In this document: in pieces, positions 1 through 11,379 of the stretch
How positions within the stretch are numbered: the stretch's first letter is position 1
Layout of the letters: each line of letters starts with the position of its first letter
From: Henricia sp. BOLD:AAB3569
Lineage: Eukaryota; Echinodermata; Asteroidea; Spinulosida; Echinasteridae
Direction: 5' to 3'
DNA: 64,000 nucleotides
Assembly (NCBI GenBank): GCA_037783545.1
Contig: JBBELK010000976.1
Span: forward strand, 124,001-188,000
Made by a program: the position numbers and the translations under genes
The notes under the pieces: model-generated
Told to the model about the DNA's origin: nothing
What the model saw: the letters and a program-made list of their open reading frames with translations, nothing else
Databases searched by the model: none

Positions 1-1427
1 GATGGTTTTCAGTTTGGAAAATAACAAATAAATTGCACCTTTCGTGGATTTCTCCCTTATCGCAGGCGATAAACAATCAATAGCAACGTGTTACATTTCT
101 TCAAAATTTTTGTAAGCTGCGGAGAGCCGCATTACAACGTCGGTACGACTGCTGGGACTGTGGGGCCGCCATCTTGACAATGTATTTTGGCAAACAACCC
201 ATTCCACATTGAGCAAACGTTGACGCCAACGTTAAAGGTACACAATGGCCTACTGTTTACATGATTTAGTGATGTAGCAGCATTGACAATACTTTTTTGA
301 TGGTCGTTGTGAAAAAAAATCATCAAAATATTCCGTAATTTACTACAGAAGTGCAAAATTAACAAAAAAGGTCAAAAGACGGGTTATACGCTTTACCAGC
401 CGTTGGAACTACGCGCGAGCTTCACGACTTTGTCACAAACGATTCGCTCTTTTCCTACTCGCCAATTTTCTGATCACGATTTCACTGGACAGCCCGGACG
501 ACCGATTATGAATTTCCGCTTTCTCTGGAGAAGTTAGCATCATGTTTGTTTCTTCACAAACGTACATGTACACCAACCAACCCGCCGTGTGTGCACTCGG
601 GATATTTGCCGTGCTGCGCGGGGCGATCCACCGTAGTTTGCCTAACTAGCACGCGCTCGAATTTTCATACCTATGTTCAACTTTGTTTCATACCTGTATA
701 AATAGTCTCTCTTTTGTCAATTACTTTTAAATATTGGGGGGAAATCAGAGTTGAATTTGGCGCAGTTCTGCAGTAAGAAACTTTCATGCGGCTGGACACA
801 AAACTAACTCGCAAGACCATGTGACTTTTCGGAACCAAAATCTGGTTCCGAAAAGTCACGTGACCTTTAATTTTTAAAAATTGCTAAAAAACGGCCAAAT
901 TTGACGGCGTCTTTTCAGGATATATCTAATTTACTCTGGAAAGCGCTTCAGAATAATGTATGGGTCTATTTCGAGCCCAAAATAGCCCAACAAAGCCGGT
1001 GTGTTCCTTTAACAAAAGCGTATGTCAAAAGCATATTGCGCATTGTACGGTTGCGCACTCGTGACTTCAAAACGGTGCATTGATGAATGAAGCGCAATTT
1101 ATTATCTTGCAAATACTTTGGGGGCCAAATATGCCCCTCGCCAATAAATTATACCTTCCAAGTGGAACTTGTCAATATTGGTTAAGTTGAAAATGCCCCG
1201 AGAATTACGGGCAATAGCTTGAGATAATGACCAGAACGGCGAGTCTACCACGCTCGGGTCTGACCCGGTGTGGGGTAAAGATAGACAGGGCAGAGTGACT
1301 TGGACCAAACTCGGTGGCAATAAAACACGCACGTCGTTGTAACCAGAAACGCCGTGCTAAACGCTTGAACTGATGGACGCCCAGCAAAAAATAAGGGTGT
1401 ATCTTAAAGGGCGAGGAAGCACTTGCA
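1..1427. other. Non-coding DNA, nothing recognised
   Basis: No coding region with recognisable family motifs on either strand. Small open frames overlap each other and look random in composition. The only structure I see is the hairpin at 819-861, listed separately. Confidence 0.5.
819..861. repeat. Perfect short hairpin
   Basis: Arms GTGACTTTTCGGAACC (821-836) and GGTTCCGAAAAGTCAC (844-859) are perfect 16-bp reverse complements around a 7-base loop. It probably marks the centre or end of a small palindromic repeat; no second copy was noticed. Confidence 0.6.
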
Positions 1428-1589
1428 AAATGTTATCATGTTATCAATATGAAAAAGACTAAGGAGATGATCTGGGATTTTAGGAAAGTTGGGCAGGATC
1501 ATGAACCTTTAAGAGTGCAGAACCAAATAGTTGAGAGGGTTTCGGAATATCAGTACCTGAGAACAGTGATTGACAATAGGGAGGTTTAG
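1428..1589 (+). pseudogene. LINE reverse-transcriptase fragment
   Basis: A short open frame reads INMKKTKEMIWDFRK, then EYQYLRTVIDN, and ends in TAG at 1587-1589. This matches the region just after the catalytic YADD of non-LTR reverse transcriptases, where families read like N..KTKE...DFR and later YLG..ID. No YADD or upstream RT blocks are found nearby, so this is a relic of about 50 codons. It is too short to name a clade. Confidence 0.6.
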
Positions 1590-1608
1590 ATGCTAGTAAA
1601 ATGCGAAC

Positions 1609-1684
1609 GTGACCGCAAAATTAATGCTTTTAGCATTGGTCCTATCACAAGTACGTCTAAGAAATCGGGTTCGAATCTTGGTCA
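1609..1684 (+). repeat. tRNA-like / SINE-head relic
   Basis: A B-box-like GGTTCGAATC lies in a T-arm-like stretch. The ends GTGACC (1609) and GGTCAC (about 1682) can pair as an acceptor stem of tRNA length. The D-arm and anticodon arm are not canonical, so this is not a functional tRNA; a decayed tRNA-derived SINE head is the likeliest origin. Confidence 0.3.
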
Positions 1685-1970
1685 CAGCAAAAGGTTATCT
1701 CGCCACGAAAGTCACAGATGTGGGTTTTTCGTTTCCATATGTTCAAAGATTTCCTGAGAATAATGACTAAGTGCTCAAAGCATTTCGCGTTCACGTTCGC
1801 GTTTTACGTGCATCTGCATCATGATTTTAAACGGTTTTTTTTGTGACGCGCATCGGTTGCACCGTATTTCGAACAATTTTCGAGCAACTACGAAGATGGC
1901 GTCTGTGAACGCGATCTCACCTAATCATTGAAAATTCGTGGCAAAAATCGCACAGTGGGAGGTCCGCTTT

Positions 1971-2205
1971 ATGGGTCTTTCTATAAATTAGGAGTCAGTT
2001 ACATTTTACATCTTGTTTTAGTAAATTCAGGACACATTCTTTAAATACTTTCCAACTCAAAGAGTGAGTACATAACGTACAATTCATACAAAATGGTTTA
2101 AAAGCCATTTTAATGATTTTTGTACGAAAAATAACAAACATCAGGTGTAACAGGGGACACTAAATGTCACACTTTTGGACCCCTAAATTATAGAAAGACC
2201 CTTAT
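1971..2205. mobile_element. Palindromic MITE, family B-like (uninterrupted copy)
   Basis: Terminal inverted repeats ATGGGTCTTTCTATAAATTA and the complement of TAAATTATAGAAAGACCC bound 235 bp with TA-rich flanks. There is no ORF, so it is non-autonomous. Its interior, from the 'aggacacattc' motif at about 2028 through 2190, is matched by 59500-60210, where a second MITE has been inserted. That makes this copy an empty-site reference for the insertion. Confidence 0.7.
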
Positions 2206-2439
2206 AGTCGCCATAATGTTTGCAGTTCGGCGCTCTGACTCGAGAGGGCGTGAGTCAGGTCACAACATATTTTCTTTCTTCTGAAAACACGCGTTCAATC
2301 CATCGATATATGTACACTGGATGAAGCAACGACGTCTAAAACTGAAGCCACGGTCCGCCATTGTAGCCCACCTAATACAAAGACTTGCCTAGACTGGTCA
2401 TACTGTCTTCACTATAGTCTACGTCATGGTCTACATGTG

Positions 2440-2560
2440 TTAAGTGGCACGCAAGCAATCGCATGTACCGGGGAGCAGTCTAGGCCAAGTATTGTTCGTG
2501 GGGTACAATGGCTACCGGAGCGTGGCTTCAATTCTCGTATAGCCAACTGCTATTGCATAC
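2440..2560. repeat. Interspersed repeat K
   Basis: The stretch from 'ggagcagtctaggcc' to 'ccaactgctattgcat' recurs at 20880-20970 in diverged form. Element ends could not be set. Confidence 0.4.
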
Positions 2561-2594
2561 TTAATCCAGTGTATATATATATATATCGATGGTT

Positions 2595-2745
2595 CAATCC
2601 CGTCGTCATCCATGACGACGGGTGACGTCGTGGCTGTTTCATGGGTGACGTCATTTCCCCTAATTGTTTAAAATATGGCGCAGCGCATAGCCGCTTTCGG
2701 CTTCAAAGTTTATCATCAAAATGAATGGTGTTGCCGACGCACAGT
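2595..2745. repeat. Interspersed repeat N, copy 1
   Basis: The segment with 'aaaatatggcgcagc', 'gtttatcatcaaaat' and 'gttgccgacg' recurs at 46535-46680 in the same order and orientation. Non-coding; class unknown. Confidence 0.5.
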
Positions 2746-3699
2746 GGACGAGGTGGGTATGGAAACTGCACCAACATAGGCAAATGGTGATTGTTTTACA
2801 AAATTTATAATTTTGTCTATACAACTATTTTATAATATAAGTAATCACCATAATATTTCCAACTTCGAGTAATACCGTCTTGAACCCGACGAGAACAGGC
2901 GAATCACGAGAAAAATCATGTCATTTCTAAAATATTTCAAACGGTCATTATACGACCGCTGTGTAAAACATATAGTTATGAACATTGACTTGAAAGTAGA
3001 GAACATTCCATAAAACAATTAAATCGAGGACAATTTTACTTTTGTATTTCATCCAAAAAAACACAGACAAACACACCCAAACATGTACAAAAGTAGTGTG
3101 CTTTATTCAATAACTCTGGAAATACAAATTGCTGTCGATTGCTGCCTTAATTATTATTTTTAGCTGCCTTTTATTATTATTAAGCATAAAAACTCAAGAA
3201 CATTTAAAAACCAAATTTAGCTGCCACGACCTGCCACCTTGGAAGTTATGCTGTTTTTATAAAACCCGTACTGAACTACCTGCGTGATTGACAGGCTGTG
3301 CTCCCTCTTACGCATCTATTCACCTCGTCTGGCCTACCAGAGACACTTCCTAGGGACTCATATAATCAATTGCCTTAAAGTGTGTAAAAGTAAAAAGTTG
3401 AAAAAATGACCTGTCAATATTGTATCGAGCATTATTTTATAAACCCCCATGCCGGCTTCGGGAGTTTGTTTTAAAACCGTATAGTTCATGGAAAAAAATA
3501 AAAAACCACGCCCCAATCATAATTCACCATTACAACGACATCACACTCATTTAAAAATATTACCATTGCATTCTATGGGTTTGAAAACCCTTAGAGGTAT
3601 ATTTTCCACGAAAACAGACGAATAATAATTTTGGCGCACTTTCGTTTCATCCCGGGCCACTGTGCGACGTTGAAAACAAGTGCCCCGGACTCCTGATCC
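2746..3699. other. AT-rich non-coding DNA
   Basis: No coding signal and no repeat boundaries that I can support on either strand. Confidence 0.4.
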
Positions 3700-3874
3700 T
3701 ATGGATCAGGCAATTTCTGTTTTGGGGAGAATCTTATGCATATCCTTGAAAATATATGCGCCGAGATTTCAGAATGGTGATGAGAAAAATATGACATATG
3801 ATATGGTATCAAAATCTCCAGACCCATGGGGAAAATGGGGGGTTAAAAAATGTGATCTGGACACGCTCCTTTAA
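3700..3874. mobile_element. MITE family I, right-hand fragment
   Basis: Carries the family I signature 'tatccttgaaaatata', 'tttcagaatggt', 'tatggtatcaaaatctc', and ends in 'acgctcctttaa' at a TTAA (3871-3874). The left half is missing. Other copies in this window end at TTAA on both sides. Confidence 0.65.
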
Positions 3875-4202
3875 AAGAAACGGCGATGTCGCACCGCCCG
3901 TAACGCGGTGAAAACCATAGTCCACAGACCGCGGGAAAGCCAAGAGCTCTTGGAGGGGCCACTTCAGTTTTTGTCAACACTGAATATTCGGACTCGACTG
4001 GTCCCAGGGGAATTTCATGAATGCTATCTACATAATCAAACATAAGATGTTGACACTATAACAATACCCGGCGCATGGTCAGAGAGAATTTGGTTTCCGG
4101 TAGATATTTGACTCCGCCAAATTAAACTAGGCCCATTGTATCATTCGCATTGACCTACATCTTTATATTCATTTAGTGTACTATAAAGGGAAATTGATAT
4201 AT

Positions 4203-4560
4203 TTAAAGCCACAATACATCATTTGTAGTGACCCGAAATTTTACTCCATGAGTTGACAAGAAAATCCCGACTAAAAGTGTTGATAGCAATGGTAACAAAC
4301 ACCACATGATTCGTTTTCCTGTGTAAAATGTACCTTTGTGAGAGAAATTGCCAACCGAAGGTTTTTTTAATTTCTTTTTTTACCATTCACTTTACCATTT
4401 ATTCACAAATAAAATTTAAAAAAAAACAAAAGAAAGAAGAAAAAACAATTTAAAAAAAAAAGGCATTGATTTTTTTTCGTTTTTAAAAAAAAAAAGTAAT
4501 ACTGCATCCATGTGGCTAAAATTTCTACAATGCAGTTTTTTTCGACATATATTTTTCTAA
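4203..4560. mobile_element. MITE family J, partial
   Basis: Begins at TTAA (4203) with 'caatacatcatttg' and carries 'agtgttgatagcaatggtaa' and 'gtgagagaaattg', which recur at 23440-23710, 27125-28760 and 44209-44830. Poly-A-rich slippage tracts fill 4405-4500. Confidence 0.55.
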
Positions 4561-5201
4561 TAGACTAGTTGCGTGATAGATTTGCATAAATCCTAGAGTC
4601 ACACCTTAAATTTGCATACATGGTAGAGTCCCGCCTTCGCGCTATATGACGCTCGCGTACGAGTGAGTCAAGCACCATGCTATACCTGGCAAATCGGGCT
4701 ATTTTAAGGTGGTGCACGCTGGTGCATGGTAACTGTGCGGTACCTGGAATACCTCGTACATTACTCTATATTATTATTATTATTATGTATTTCTGACCAT
4801 TGTCAAGGGTCGTGGTAAAGATTATACAATCCATATAAAAACCACTCCCCGGATAAAAACAAATAAAATAAAAACTTAAAACAGTAAGTATCACAAAAAA
4901 AACTTGATAAAAAGTTAATTATTATTATAAAATCCACAAAAAAAAGGGGGATGTTCTAGGACAAACGAAATATATTATACGAGAATAAAGCAGGATTAAA
5001 ACACTCAGTCAAGCAAATTAACAAACAAATTCACGGACCTAACGAAACAAATTAAAGCAATCACAGGCAACAAAAGGCAAAAGAATACAAGACAAAAGCA
5101 ATAAAAATTTAAAGGAATTATAAATTATAGGAAACATACAAGAATATGTACAATTATAAATAATTCATACCGATAAAACGTAAACCAAAATTATAAACTA
5201 A

Positions 5202-8123
5202 CTAAACAGTTAAAAAATCTAAAAGGGTCTTTTTGAACACATTTAGAGATGAGCTCTGAACAATGCTCTCGGGCAGGCCGTTCCACTCGTTAGCAGTTTG
5301 GACGAAGTAAGAGTACTTGTAGCAGTCAGTTCTAGCAAATGGAATATTGAGCTTTGCACTATGGTCATTTCTTCCAATTCTAACAGCAGGAGTAAATTTT
5401 TTAAGAGATTTTGCATTAATGTTTCCTTTAAGAATTTTGAAGCACATGACCAACCGCAAGTACTTTCTTCTAATTTGTAGGTTGACCCAGCCCAGTTGGT
5501 TTAAAAGCGTATAATAGCTAGCCTGCCAATTTCTGCAAATAAATCTAACGCTATGCTTTTGTACACGTTCAATAATAGACGCGTGGGCGAGTCTGTATGG
5601 GTCCCAAACTATGCAGCAATAATCCAACCGTGATCTAATGAGGGATATATATAATTTTTTAAGAACAGACTCGGAACAGTTTCTAAAATTACGTTTAACG
5701 AGACCCAGCATTTTGAGGCATTTGGTGTAAGTTTCTTGACAGTGCTCATTCCAATTAAGTTTATTGTTAATTATGACTCCTAGGTATTTTTCGCTGTTGG
5801 TATTTGATAGCCTGTTACCGTCTATGTAATAATCGTGCTGACTGGGCAGCAACTTTCTGGACATGTGCATGACCTTGCACTTATCGATGTTAAAGTTTAA
5901 TTTCCATTGCTCAGACCATTTACTAAGTGTATTAAGATCACATTGTAGGATGTCAGTGTCTTCGTCAGTGGCAATACGGCGATATAAAACGCAGTCGTCT
6001 GCATATAAACGAATTGTTGACCGGATATTGTGAGAAATATCGTTTATAAAGCACAGGAATAAAATTGGCCCTAGAATGGTGCCCTGTGGTACGCCAGATT
6101 TGACTTTGGACCATGCCGAAAACTTACCACCGATAGACACTCTTTGTTCTCTCTCATTAAGGAAATTCATAGTCCACTTAATATTCGTATCGCCTACACC
6201 ATACATGATAAGTTTTTTACGAAGAAGTCCGTGATGAACTCTGTCAAAAGCTTTAGCAAAGTCTAAAAAAATAATATCAACACTAAAACCATCGTCCAAG
6301 TACCTGCTCCAGTCGTGTATTCCATCAATTAATTGTGTGTCGCAAGAACGCTGAGCTCTGAACCCATGTTGATTTTCATCGAGTATATTGTTAATTTGTA
6401 AGTGTTTAATAAGTCTATTGCAAACAATTTTCTCAAGCGTTTTACTAACAATGGAAGTGAGAGAAATAGGCCTGTAATTGCTAGGGTCGTCCCGTTTTCC
6501 CTTTTTGAACAAAGGGAGCACGTGTGCACACCGCCAGTCCGCGGGAACATTACCCGTTTCTAGGGAGTGGTTAAAGAGCTTAGTGAGAGAGGGCGCAAGG
6601 TATTCTGCTCCTTCTTTTAGAATTCTAGGAGAGATGTTGTCTGGACCCTGAGCTTTGTTGGCGTCAATTTCTTTGAGAAGTTTACAGACTTCATACGTTG
6701 TGCACCTAATATCACTCATATTATCAACACTGGGTATGGGGTCAGGATTTTGTTCTTCTGGCTCAGCGTAAGTATTAAACACGGATGCAAACTGATTATT
6801 GAAAGCTTCGGCCATTATTTCTGAGTCGGTAACTTTATCGCCATTGACAGATAAGCAGTTAATTGATGAGTTATCTGTTTTACGTGTTTTAACGTAGTTC
6901 CAAAAACCCTTAGGATTACTGTCTACGTTAGAGACAATGCGATTGATGTGACATGCATGGTTGCGTTTTATTTTACGTTTGACCTCTCGTCTAATTTCTT
7001 TGTATCTTAACCAGTGGTCAGCACGGTTAGTTCTTTTAGCAATCTTGTAATACCTGTTGCGTTTCCTAATCAAACTTTTAACTTCACCATTGATCCAAGG
7101 AATAGTTTGACGTTTGTCGCCGACCACTTTGTGAGGTATTGTTGAATCTACCATTTCTAGCAAAAACAATTTCCAAGAGAGCCAAGAAGATTCAATGTCA
7201 TCGTTATGCACCATGTCAATGAGTGTAAACTGCGCTTGCATTAATTTATCACGGAAATTGCGTAGATCGGCTTCAGAGTAAAAGTACAACTTTCGTTTGG
7301 CTAGAGACACATGCTTAGACTTACAATTACACTTAAAAACAATAGCATCGTGGTCACTTACACCCGGAATTATTTGCACGTCAGAAACGGAGTTGGGATC
7401 GCTGCTAAATACTAGATCCAGAATGTTACTAGAAGACTCTGTCGTTCTGGTTGGCTCAGTAACATGCTGGATTAACGAACTGTGTTCAATAAGAGAAATC
7501 ACATGGTGTGATAACTCCGAATTGTCCAAAGGGACAGGGTACCCATCTACCCATTTAATAATGGGCAAATTAAAGTCACCAGTCAAGATGATATTTTTGT
7601 GTTTGACGCCGTTTTTAGTGAGAAATGCAAGAGATTTGCATAACTCGTCAACAGTATCGACTCCACTGTTTGGTGGTCTGTAAAATACCCCAATAAAGAG
7701 CGGATCGTTTCTCTTGCAAACAATCTCACACCAGATAATTTCGCAGAGAGAGTCCAAGTCAGGCCGGTGAATAACTGCGAGATTATTCCTATAAGCAATA
7801 AGAACACCTCCACCGTGCCTGTTTCTGTCCTTTCTAAAAGCAAAGTAATTAGAAGGGAGGAATTCAGTGGAGTTGATATCATTGCACAAATGAGTCTCGG
7901 TAATGCAAATAACATCATGATCCTCAAATTCAATTATAGTCTGCAAACAAATTATTTTGTTTAAAACACTACGTGCATTCAATGAAACGCATTTAAGCTG
8001 CTTTGAGTTTATATGGCGGTTTACACGGTATTTGTCACCTGGTGGACAAAGTTCAGGTAGCGGATCCAGTCCGGATCGCATGACCGGTACGGAACGTGCT
8101 GTCGGTGGTAAGTCTTTTTCCAT
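5202..8123 (-). CDS. LINE ORF2: endonuclease / reverse transcriptase, 973 aa
   Basis: Encodes the protein for target-primed reverse transcription. Residues about 43-265 form an apurinic-like endonuclease: SLNARS at 47-52, ITETH at 74-78 with the catalytic Glu at 76, GDFN at 182-185 and SDHD at 256-259. A linker leads to reverse transcriptase blocks: LPLFKKG near 536, FLDFAKAFDRV at 619-629 (first catalytic Asp), SGVPQGTILGP at 676-686 and YADD at 707-710. The C-terminus has the LDYCCIVWDP motif and the usual thumb and tail blocks. It is full length for CR1/L2-type ORF2. The chosen ATG (8121-8123) lies inside the end of ORF1, a 103-bp overlap in another frame, so translation may need reinitiation or frameshifting. 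No internal stop or frameshift is visible. Confidence 0.93.
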   Translation of the reverse strand: MEKDLPPTARSVPVMRSGLDPLPELCPPGDKYRVNRHINSKQLKCVSLNARSVLNKIICLQTIIEFEDHDVICITETHLCNDINSTEFLPSNYFAFRKDRNRHGGGVLIAYRNNLAVIHRPDLDSLCEIIWCEIVCKRNDPLFIGVFYRPPNSGVDTVDELCKSLAFLTKNGVKHKNIILTGDFNLPIIKWVDGYPVPLDNSELSHHVISLIEHSSLIQHVTEPTRTTESSSNILDLVFSSDPNSVSDVQIIPGVSDHDAIVFKCNCKSKHVSLAKRKLYFYSEADLRNFRDKLMQAQFTLIDMVHNDDIESSWLSWKLFLLEMVDSTIPHKVVGDKRQTIPWINGEVKSLIRKRNRYYKIAKRTNRADHWLRYKEIRREVKRKIKRNHACHINRIVSNVDSNPKGFWNYVKTRKTDNSSINCLSVNGDKVTDSEIMAEAFNNQFASVFNTYAEPEEQNPDPIPSVDNMSDIRCTTYEVCKLLKEIDANKAQGPDNISPRILKEGAEYLAPSLTKLFNHSLETGNVPADWRCAHVLPLFKKGKRDDPSNYRPISLTSIVSKTLEKIVCNRLIKHLQINNILDENQHGFRAQRSCDTQLIDGIHDWSRYLDDGFSVDIIFLDFAKAFDRVHHGLLRKKLIMYGVGDTNIKWTMNFLNEREQRVSIGGKFSAWSKVKSGVPQGTILGPILFLCFINDISHNIRSTIRLYADDCVLYRRIATDEDTDILQCDLNTLSKWSEQWKLNFNIDKCKVMHMSRKLLPSQHDYYIDGNRLSNTNSEKYLGVIINNKLNWNEHCQETYTKCLKMLGLVKRNFRNCSESVLKKLYISLIRSRLDYCCIVWDPYRLAHASIIERVQKHSVRFICRNWQASYYTLLNQLGWVNLQIRRKYLRLVMCFKILKGNINAKSLKKFTPAVRIGRNDHSAKLNIPFARTDCYKYSYFVQTANEWNGLPESIVQSSSLNVFKKTLLDFLTV

Positions 8124-8470
8124 ATTGGGCCGGGTGGGCGGCGCCTCTGAAAACCCGGTTGTTGCTTGGGCTGCCGTGGTTGCGGTGACTTGAGAACATC
8201 GGCGTATGTACGATGGTTTGTGACTTGGGGGTCATGATGGACCGGTGGATGCGATGTCAAGGTCGTCAAGTATTTGATCAGGTTACCTGCTAATGTTGCA
8301 GTTCCGCGGTTATTTAAGTGGATACCGTCATTAGCTAGGTGTGAGTCTCTGATGTTAGAATTTAATATAAATCCCCAGCCACGATGCAGTGCAATTTCCT
8401 GAAGGTCGTTGTTTATTGTTTGGGTTCTATTTCTTTGAGCTACAGTCTCATTTCTCCGGTGAATGATCAT
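8021..8470 (-). pseudogene. LINE ORF1 C-terminal part, esterase-like
   Basis: 149 codons, open from the 8468-8470 ATG to a stop at 8021. The first part contains NDGIHLNNRGTATLA, which resembles the last catalytic block (D-x-x-H) of the SGNH/GDSL esterase domain in ORF1 of many CR1/L2 elements. The rest is Pro/Gln/Arg-rich, typical of a nucleic-acid-binding tail. The catalytic Ser block is absent because upstream sequence is lost: the frame meets a stop near 8500. The ATG is therefore just the first internal Met, not a true start. It overlaps ORF2 by 103 bp. The role in nature (RNA or lipid binding) is family knowledge, not shown here. Confidence 0.7.
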
Positions 8471-8819
8471 GAGGAAAAGGACACGGAAGAGGAGGAGGTT
8501 TCAGTTATTTTATCAGCCGCATGTACCAGCTTGCTAACTATATGTATTTTAAAGCTGGACCATGTTGATTGAACATGTTGATCGGCAACTTCAAACCAGT
8601 CACATAATCTAAAATCGTTTCATCTCCACTTTCTTGAATGTATCATTGCAGTTTGGAAACGTTTCAGCTTTCATAGTTAACATCGTTATTTTGACGAAAA
8701 TTCACGATGATTACATGTTTTAACATGTTCTTTTCAACATGTAATTTCGCCGTTTTTAACAGTTTAACAATCATGTGCTCTATCTTTAACAATCTTTGTA
8801 ACTTGCATTGTGTCTCGGA

Positions 8820-9055
8820 ATTGGCCTTTTACGTGTTTCGCATAAACAGCGTATGGTGTACCGACGTACTTCTTTTCACATGCACACTTAGTATCCACTT
8901 GACCAGACTAAATTGTTGTTGTTATGTGGTGCACGCGGCAGGTATCAAGTACAGAATCAATATACCGTGTTCGTGCACCGTAGGAGAGAATGGCATAAAG
9001 CAATCAGACTGTTCATTATTGCTAGGCAATGGCTCTAAACATCATGGCCGTCAGA
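8820..9055. mobile_element. MITE family F, partial
   Basis: Contains 'cgtttcgcataaacagcg', 'cttagtatccacttgacc', 'ttgttgttatgtggtgcacg' and 'gtaggagagaatggcataaa', all shared with other F copies (12380, 13290, 34306, 35725, 39345, 48625). Non-coding, imperfectly palindromic. Confidence 0.6.
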
Positions 9056-9175
9056 AAAAGTACCACTGCAAAAGCACAGGGACACGGTTCAGTGATTTTT
9101 AGTTTAGAGCCAATTGCCTAGGCAACCAACAAAAGATGACGTATTTACTTCCGCAGTCTATTCACTGTTATTCGT
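9020..9175. repeat. Interspersed repeat M, copy 1
   Basis: 'catcatggccgtc', 'acacggtt', 'tgatttttagtttaga' and 'ccaattgcctaggcaaccaa' recur in order at 56638-56750. Both copies end near 'cagtctat'. Class unknown. Confidence 0.55.
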
Positions 9176-9610
9176 CTTAAGAGTTGTAATGTCCGAGGAA
9201 TTTTTTTTCCAAAAATCTTCTCCGATTTTGACTTTGAATTCAAGTGCAATCAGTTATTATTTTTCCGGAGATTTCTTTCCATTGCTTTGTGAGCTCTTTT
9301 CAAAACTTGCAATTTAATACGCAATTTAATAGGACTGACATCATAACCCATATATTTTACAAGAGATTACATCATTTATTACCCAAAGAGCAATTTATAC
9401 AATTTTTATAACTATATAAGCTTCCACTTTTTACCCATTTATTACAACTCTTTCGGAAAAAAAATACTTATTGCCTTTAAACGCAGAATTACTAAAACAC
9501 ATAATTTATAACATTGGCCTACTTCTTATTGCTAAACATTACATTAATAAGAAACTAAATCATCTCTGCGCGATTAAGGAACTATACCTTTTTCTTAATT
9601 TTATACATTT

Positions 9611-10060
9611 ATGGGTAATTCCCAAAATTAGGGGTCCAACATTTTTGGTGTCGCAGTTATGTATACGGAACCCTGTGCATCAAAAATCGCTACTCAAGAT
9701 CACAAATTCTCAGTAATAGACTGTGGCCTGTGATTACAAGGGGCAGCACCAATTTCTTGAATATTTTGTTCTGTGATTACTGAAAACTATTTGAAACAAA
9801 AGACCATAAAGACTCATAATTTGTTCCATTATACTGAATAGGAATTTGGTGTCCCGGGTTACCTACGCCAATGAAAATTAGCTGTATGAGTTTGCATTAT
9901 CCTTGTGCCTTATCCACACACAAACGTTAAATTTAAGTGGTATTTATGGAAATAAAAATAAATATTTTCTACTGGAAAACCACTTTCAATTGCTAAACAC
10001 ACTTGAAAATCTTAAAAAGCATGTCACACTTTTAGACCCCTAATTTTGGGAATTACCCAT
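9611..10060. mobile_element. MITE family C, copy 1
   Basis: Inverted termini ATGGGTAATTCCCAAAATTA and TAATTTTGGGAATTACCCAT are perfect over 20 bp and continue with GGGGTC/GACCCC. There is no ORF. A second, oppositely oriented copy is at 46933-47364. Its right end directly abuts the family B element that starts at 10061. Confidence 0.75.
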
Positions 10061-10644
10061 GGGTCCATTCCATGAAGTTGAGGAACGGTTTCCGTGTTAC
10101 ATCCACAACCATTTTTACCTTTGTTTTACCCTTGATAACCCCATGAATCAATACTATTCAGAAATTCAAGCTGTTCGATGAGAGAAATTTTAAACATTCA
10201 TTACTTGTAACATAATTCACGAGCAGATGTCAACTAAATAGAATTTTGTGCAAATGTAGGTGTGACATTTGGTGCTTTTTAGCAGTTTTTCTTGAATCAC
10301 GCATAAATTTAAGCTAGAATCCTCCAAATTCAAATGAAAAAGGATTGTTTAGTTTGAGAACTGTGTGTTAATTTCAAATTTAACATGAAAATACTTGTGA
10401 AATCGATGAAAGCAGTGAAAGCAGTTAAACTGTATTGGTTTTTGAGTTAGGCTACATCCACAACCACCGCTTTGTTAAATAATTCAAAATGGTGGCACTT
10501 TGTCAACACTGAAGACTCCCAAAGTACCCCCAACATGCAACATCGTTAGATAAATGGTGATTCATTGCTCCCTTGTAAGTTGACAATTTTTATGGAAATG
10601 AAGAAATGTCACACTTTGTTCCTTAACTTCATGGAACGACCCCT
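10061..10644. mobile_element. MITE family B, copy 1
   Basis: Termini GGGTCCATTCCATGAAGTTG and its near-complement at about 10622-10644 bound 584 bp of non-coding DNA. 'gtgttacatccacaacc', 'gcaaatgtaggtgtgacatt' and 'caagctgttcgatgagagaa' recur in the inverted copy at 43271-43918, and in diverged form at 18829-19423. Confidence 0.7.
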
Positions 10645-10899
10645 ATATATACACACGTAATATAATCCCGGATTATGTTTCACAAAACATGGCTTAGGCT
10701 TAGTGGAAAAGGTTTTACAACAGAGTTATCTATGCTCAACGTGACTTAAGAACCCCGTAGATGTGTCTTGGGATTCATGTGAATTGAAACCAAGGATTCC
10801 ACAAAAGTGCCCATGGCACTGTGGCTCGTACACAGCCTGAATAAACGTGTGAAGAGAAGACGATGAAAAAATGCTTAGTTTTAGAGGTGGGGAGAAACC

Positions 10900-10990
10900 C
10901 CTGCAAAATTCGGTATTGGGGGGAAACCCACAGAATCAAACAGGGCCTGAGAACCCAATCCACAGTACTCATTGGAACCAGATCCACGAG
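10900..10990 (-). mobile_element. SINE relic
   Basis: The 'gggaaacccacagaatcaaa...cctgagaacccaatccac' segment matches the body of the minus-strand SINE at 60690-60820. The tRNA head has been lost. Confidence 0.45.
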
Positions 10991-11050
10991 TGGAAGGAGG
11001 TGGGTTGGGGCGGGGGTGCGGAGGGGGAAGTACCAAACTAATTCCACGAG

Positions 11051-11290
11051 GGTTGTAGTCGAGTCCATCACACGTCTTTCACAAGTCCATAACGGATAAA
11101 ATCACAAGTCCGTGACAAGTCCCGCACAAGTCCGTCACAAGTCCAGTAACAAGAAGCAAAGGATAAACACGCACAAAAAAATGCCTTTGTTGGAGTTCAT
11201 TTGAATAGCTTGTGACTTGAATTAAGACCCAGGAACTTGTGGTAGACTTGTAAAGGCTTGTGAGGACTTGTAATGGACTCGACTACAACC
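11051..11290. mobile_element. MITE family P
   Basis: Ends GGTTGTAGTCGAGTCCAT and ATGGACTCGACTACAACC form an 18-bp perfect terminal inverted repeat. The interior is built from short degenerate motifs around 'cacaagtccgt' in the left half and its complement ('acttgtaa', 'cttgtgac') in the right half, giving a long imperfect palindrome. No coding. Confidence 0.7.
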
Positions 11291-11379
11291 CTGGATTCCA
11301 CGTCTCACAGAAAACCAAAATGAACAATTTTAGTGCACGATATAGTTCCCATGTTTAAAACGGATTGTAAAGGTAAGGG

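Larger units (their letters stand above)
4770..8500 (-). mobile_element. CR1/L2-like non-LTR retrotransposon (LINE), 5' truncated
   Basis: A minus-strand LINE with the tail of an ORF1 (8021-8470), a complete ORF2 (5202-8123) and an AT-rich 3' UTR ending in a (TTA)n microsatellite at about 4770-4786. The endonuclease plus RT layout, the esterase-like ORF1 tail and the microsatellite rather than poly-A 3' end point to the CR1/L2 group. The 5' end is uncertain: a stop closes the ORF1 frame near 8500 and the beginning of ORF1 is missing. No flanking target duplication was recognised. ORF2 has no stops, so insertion is probably recent. Confidence 0.85.
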
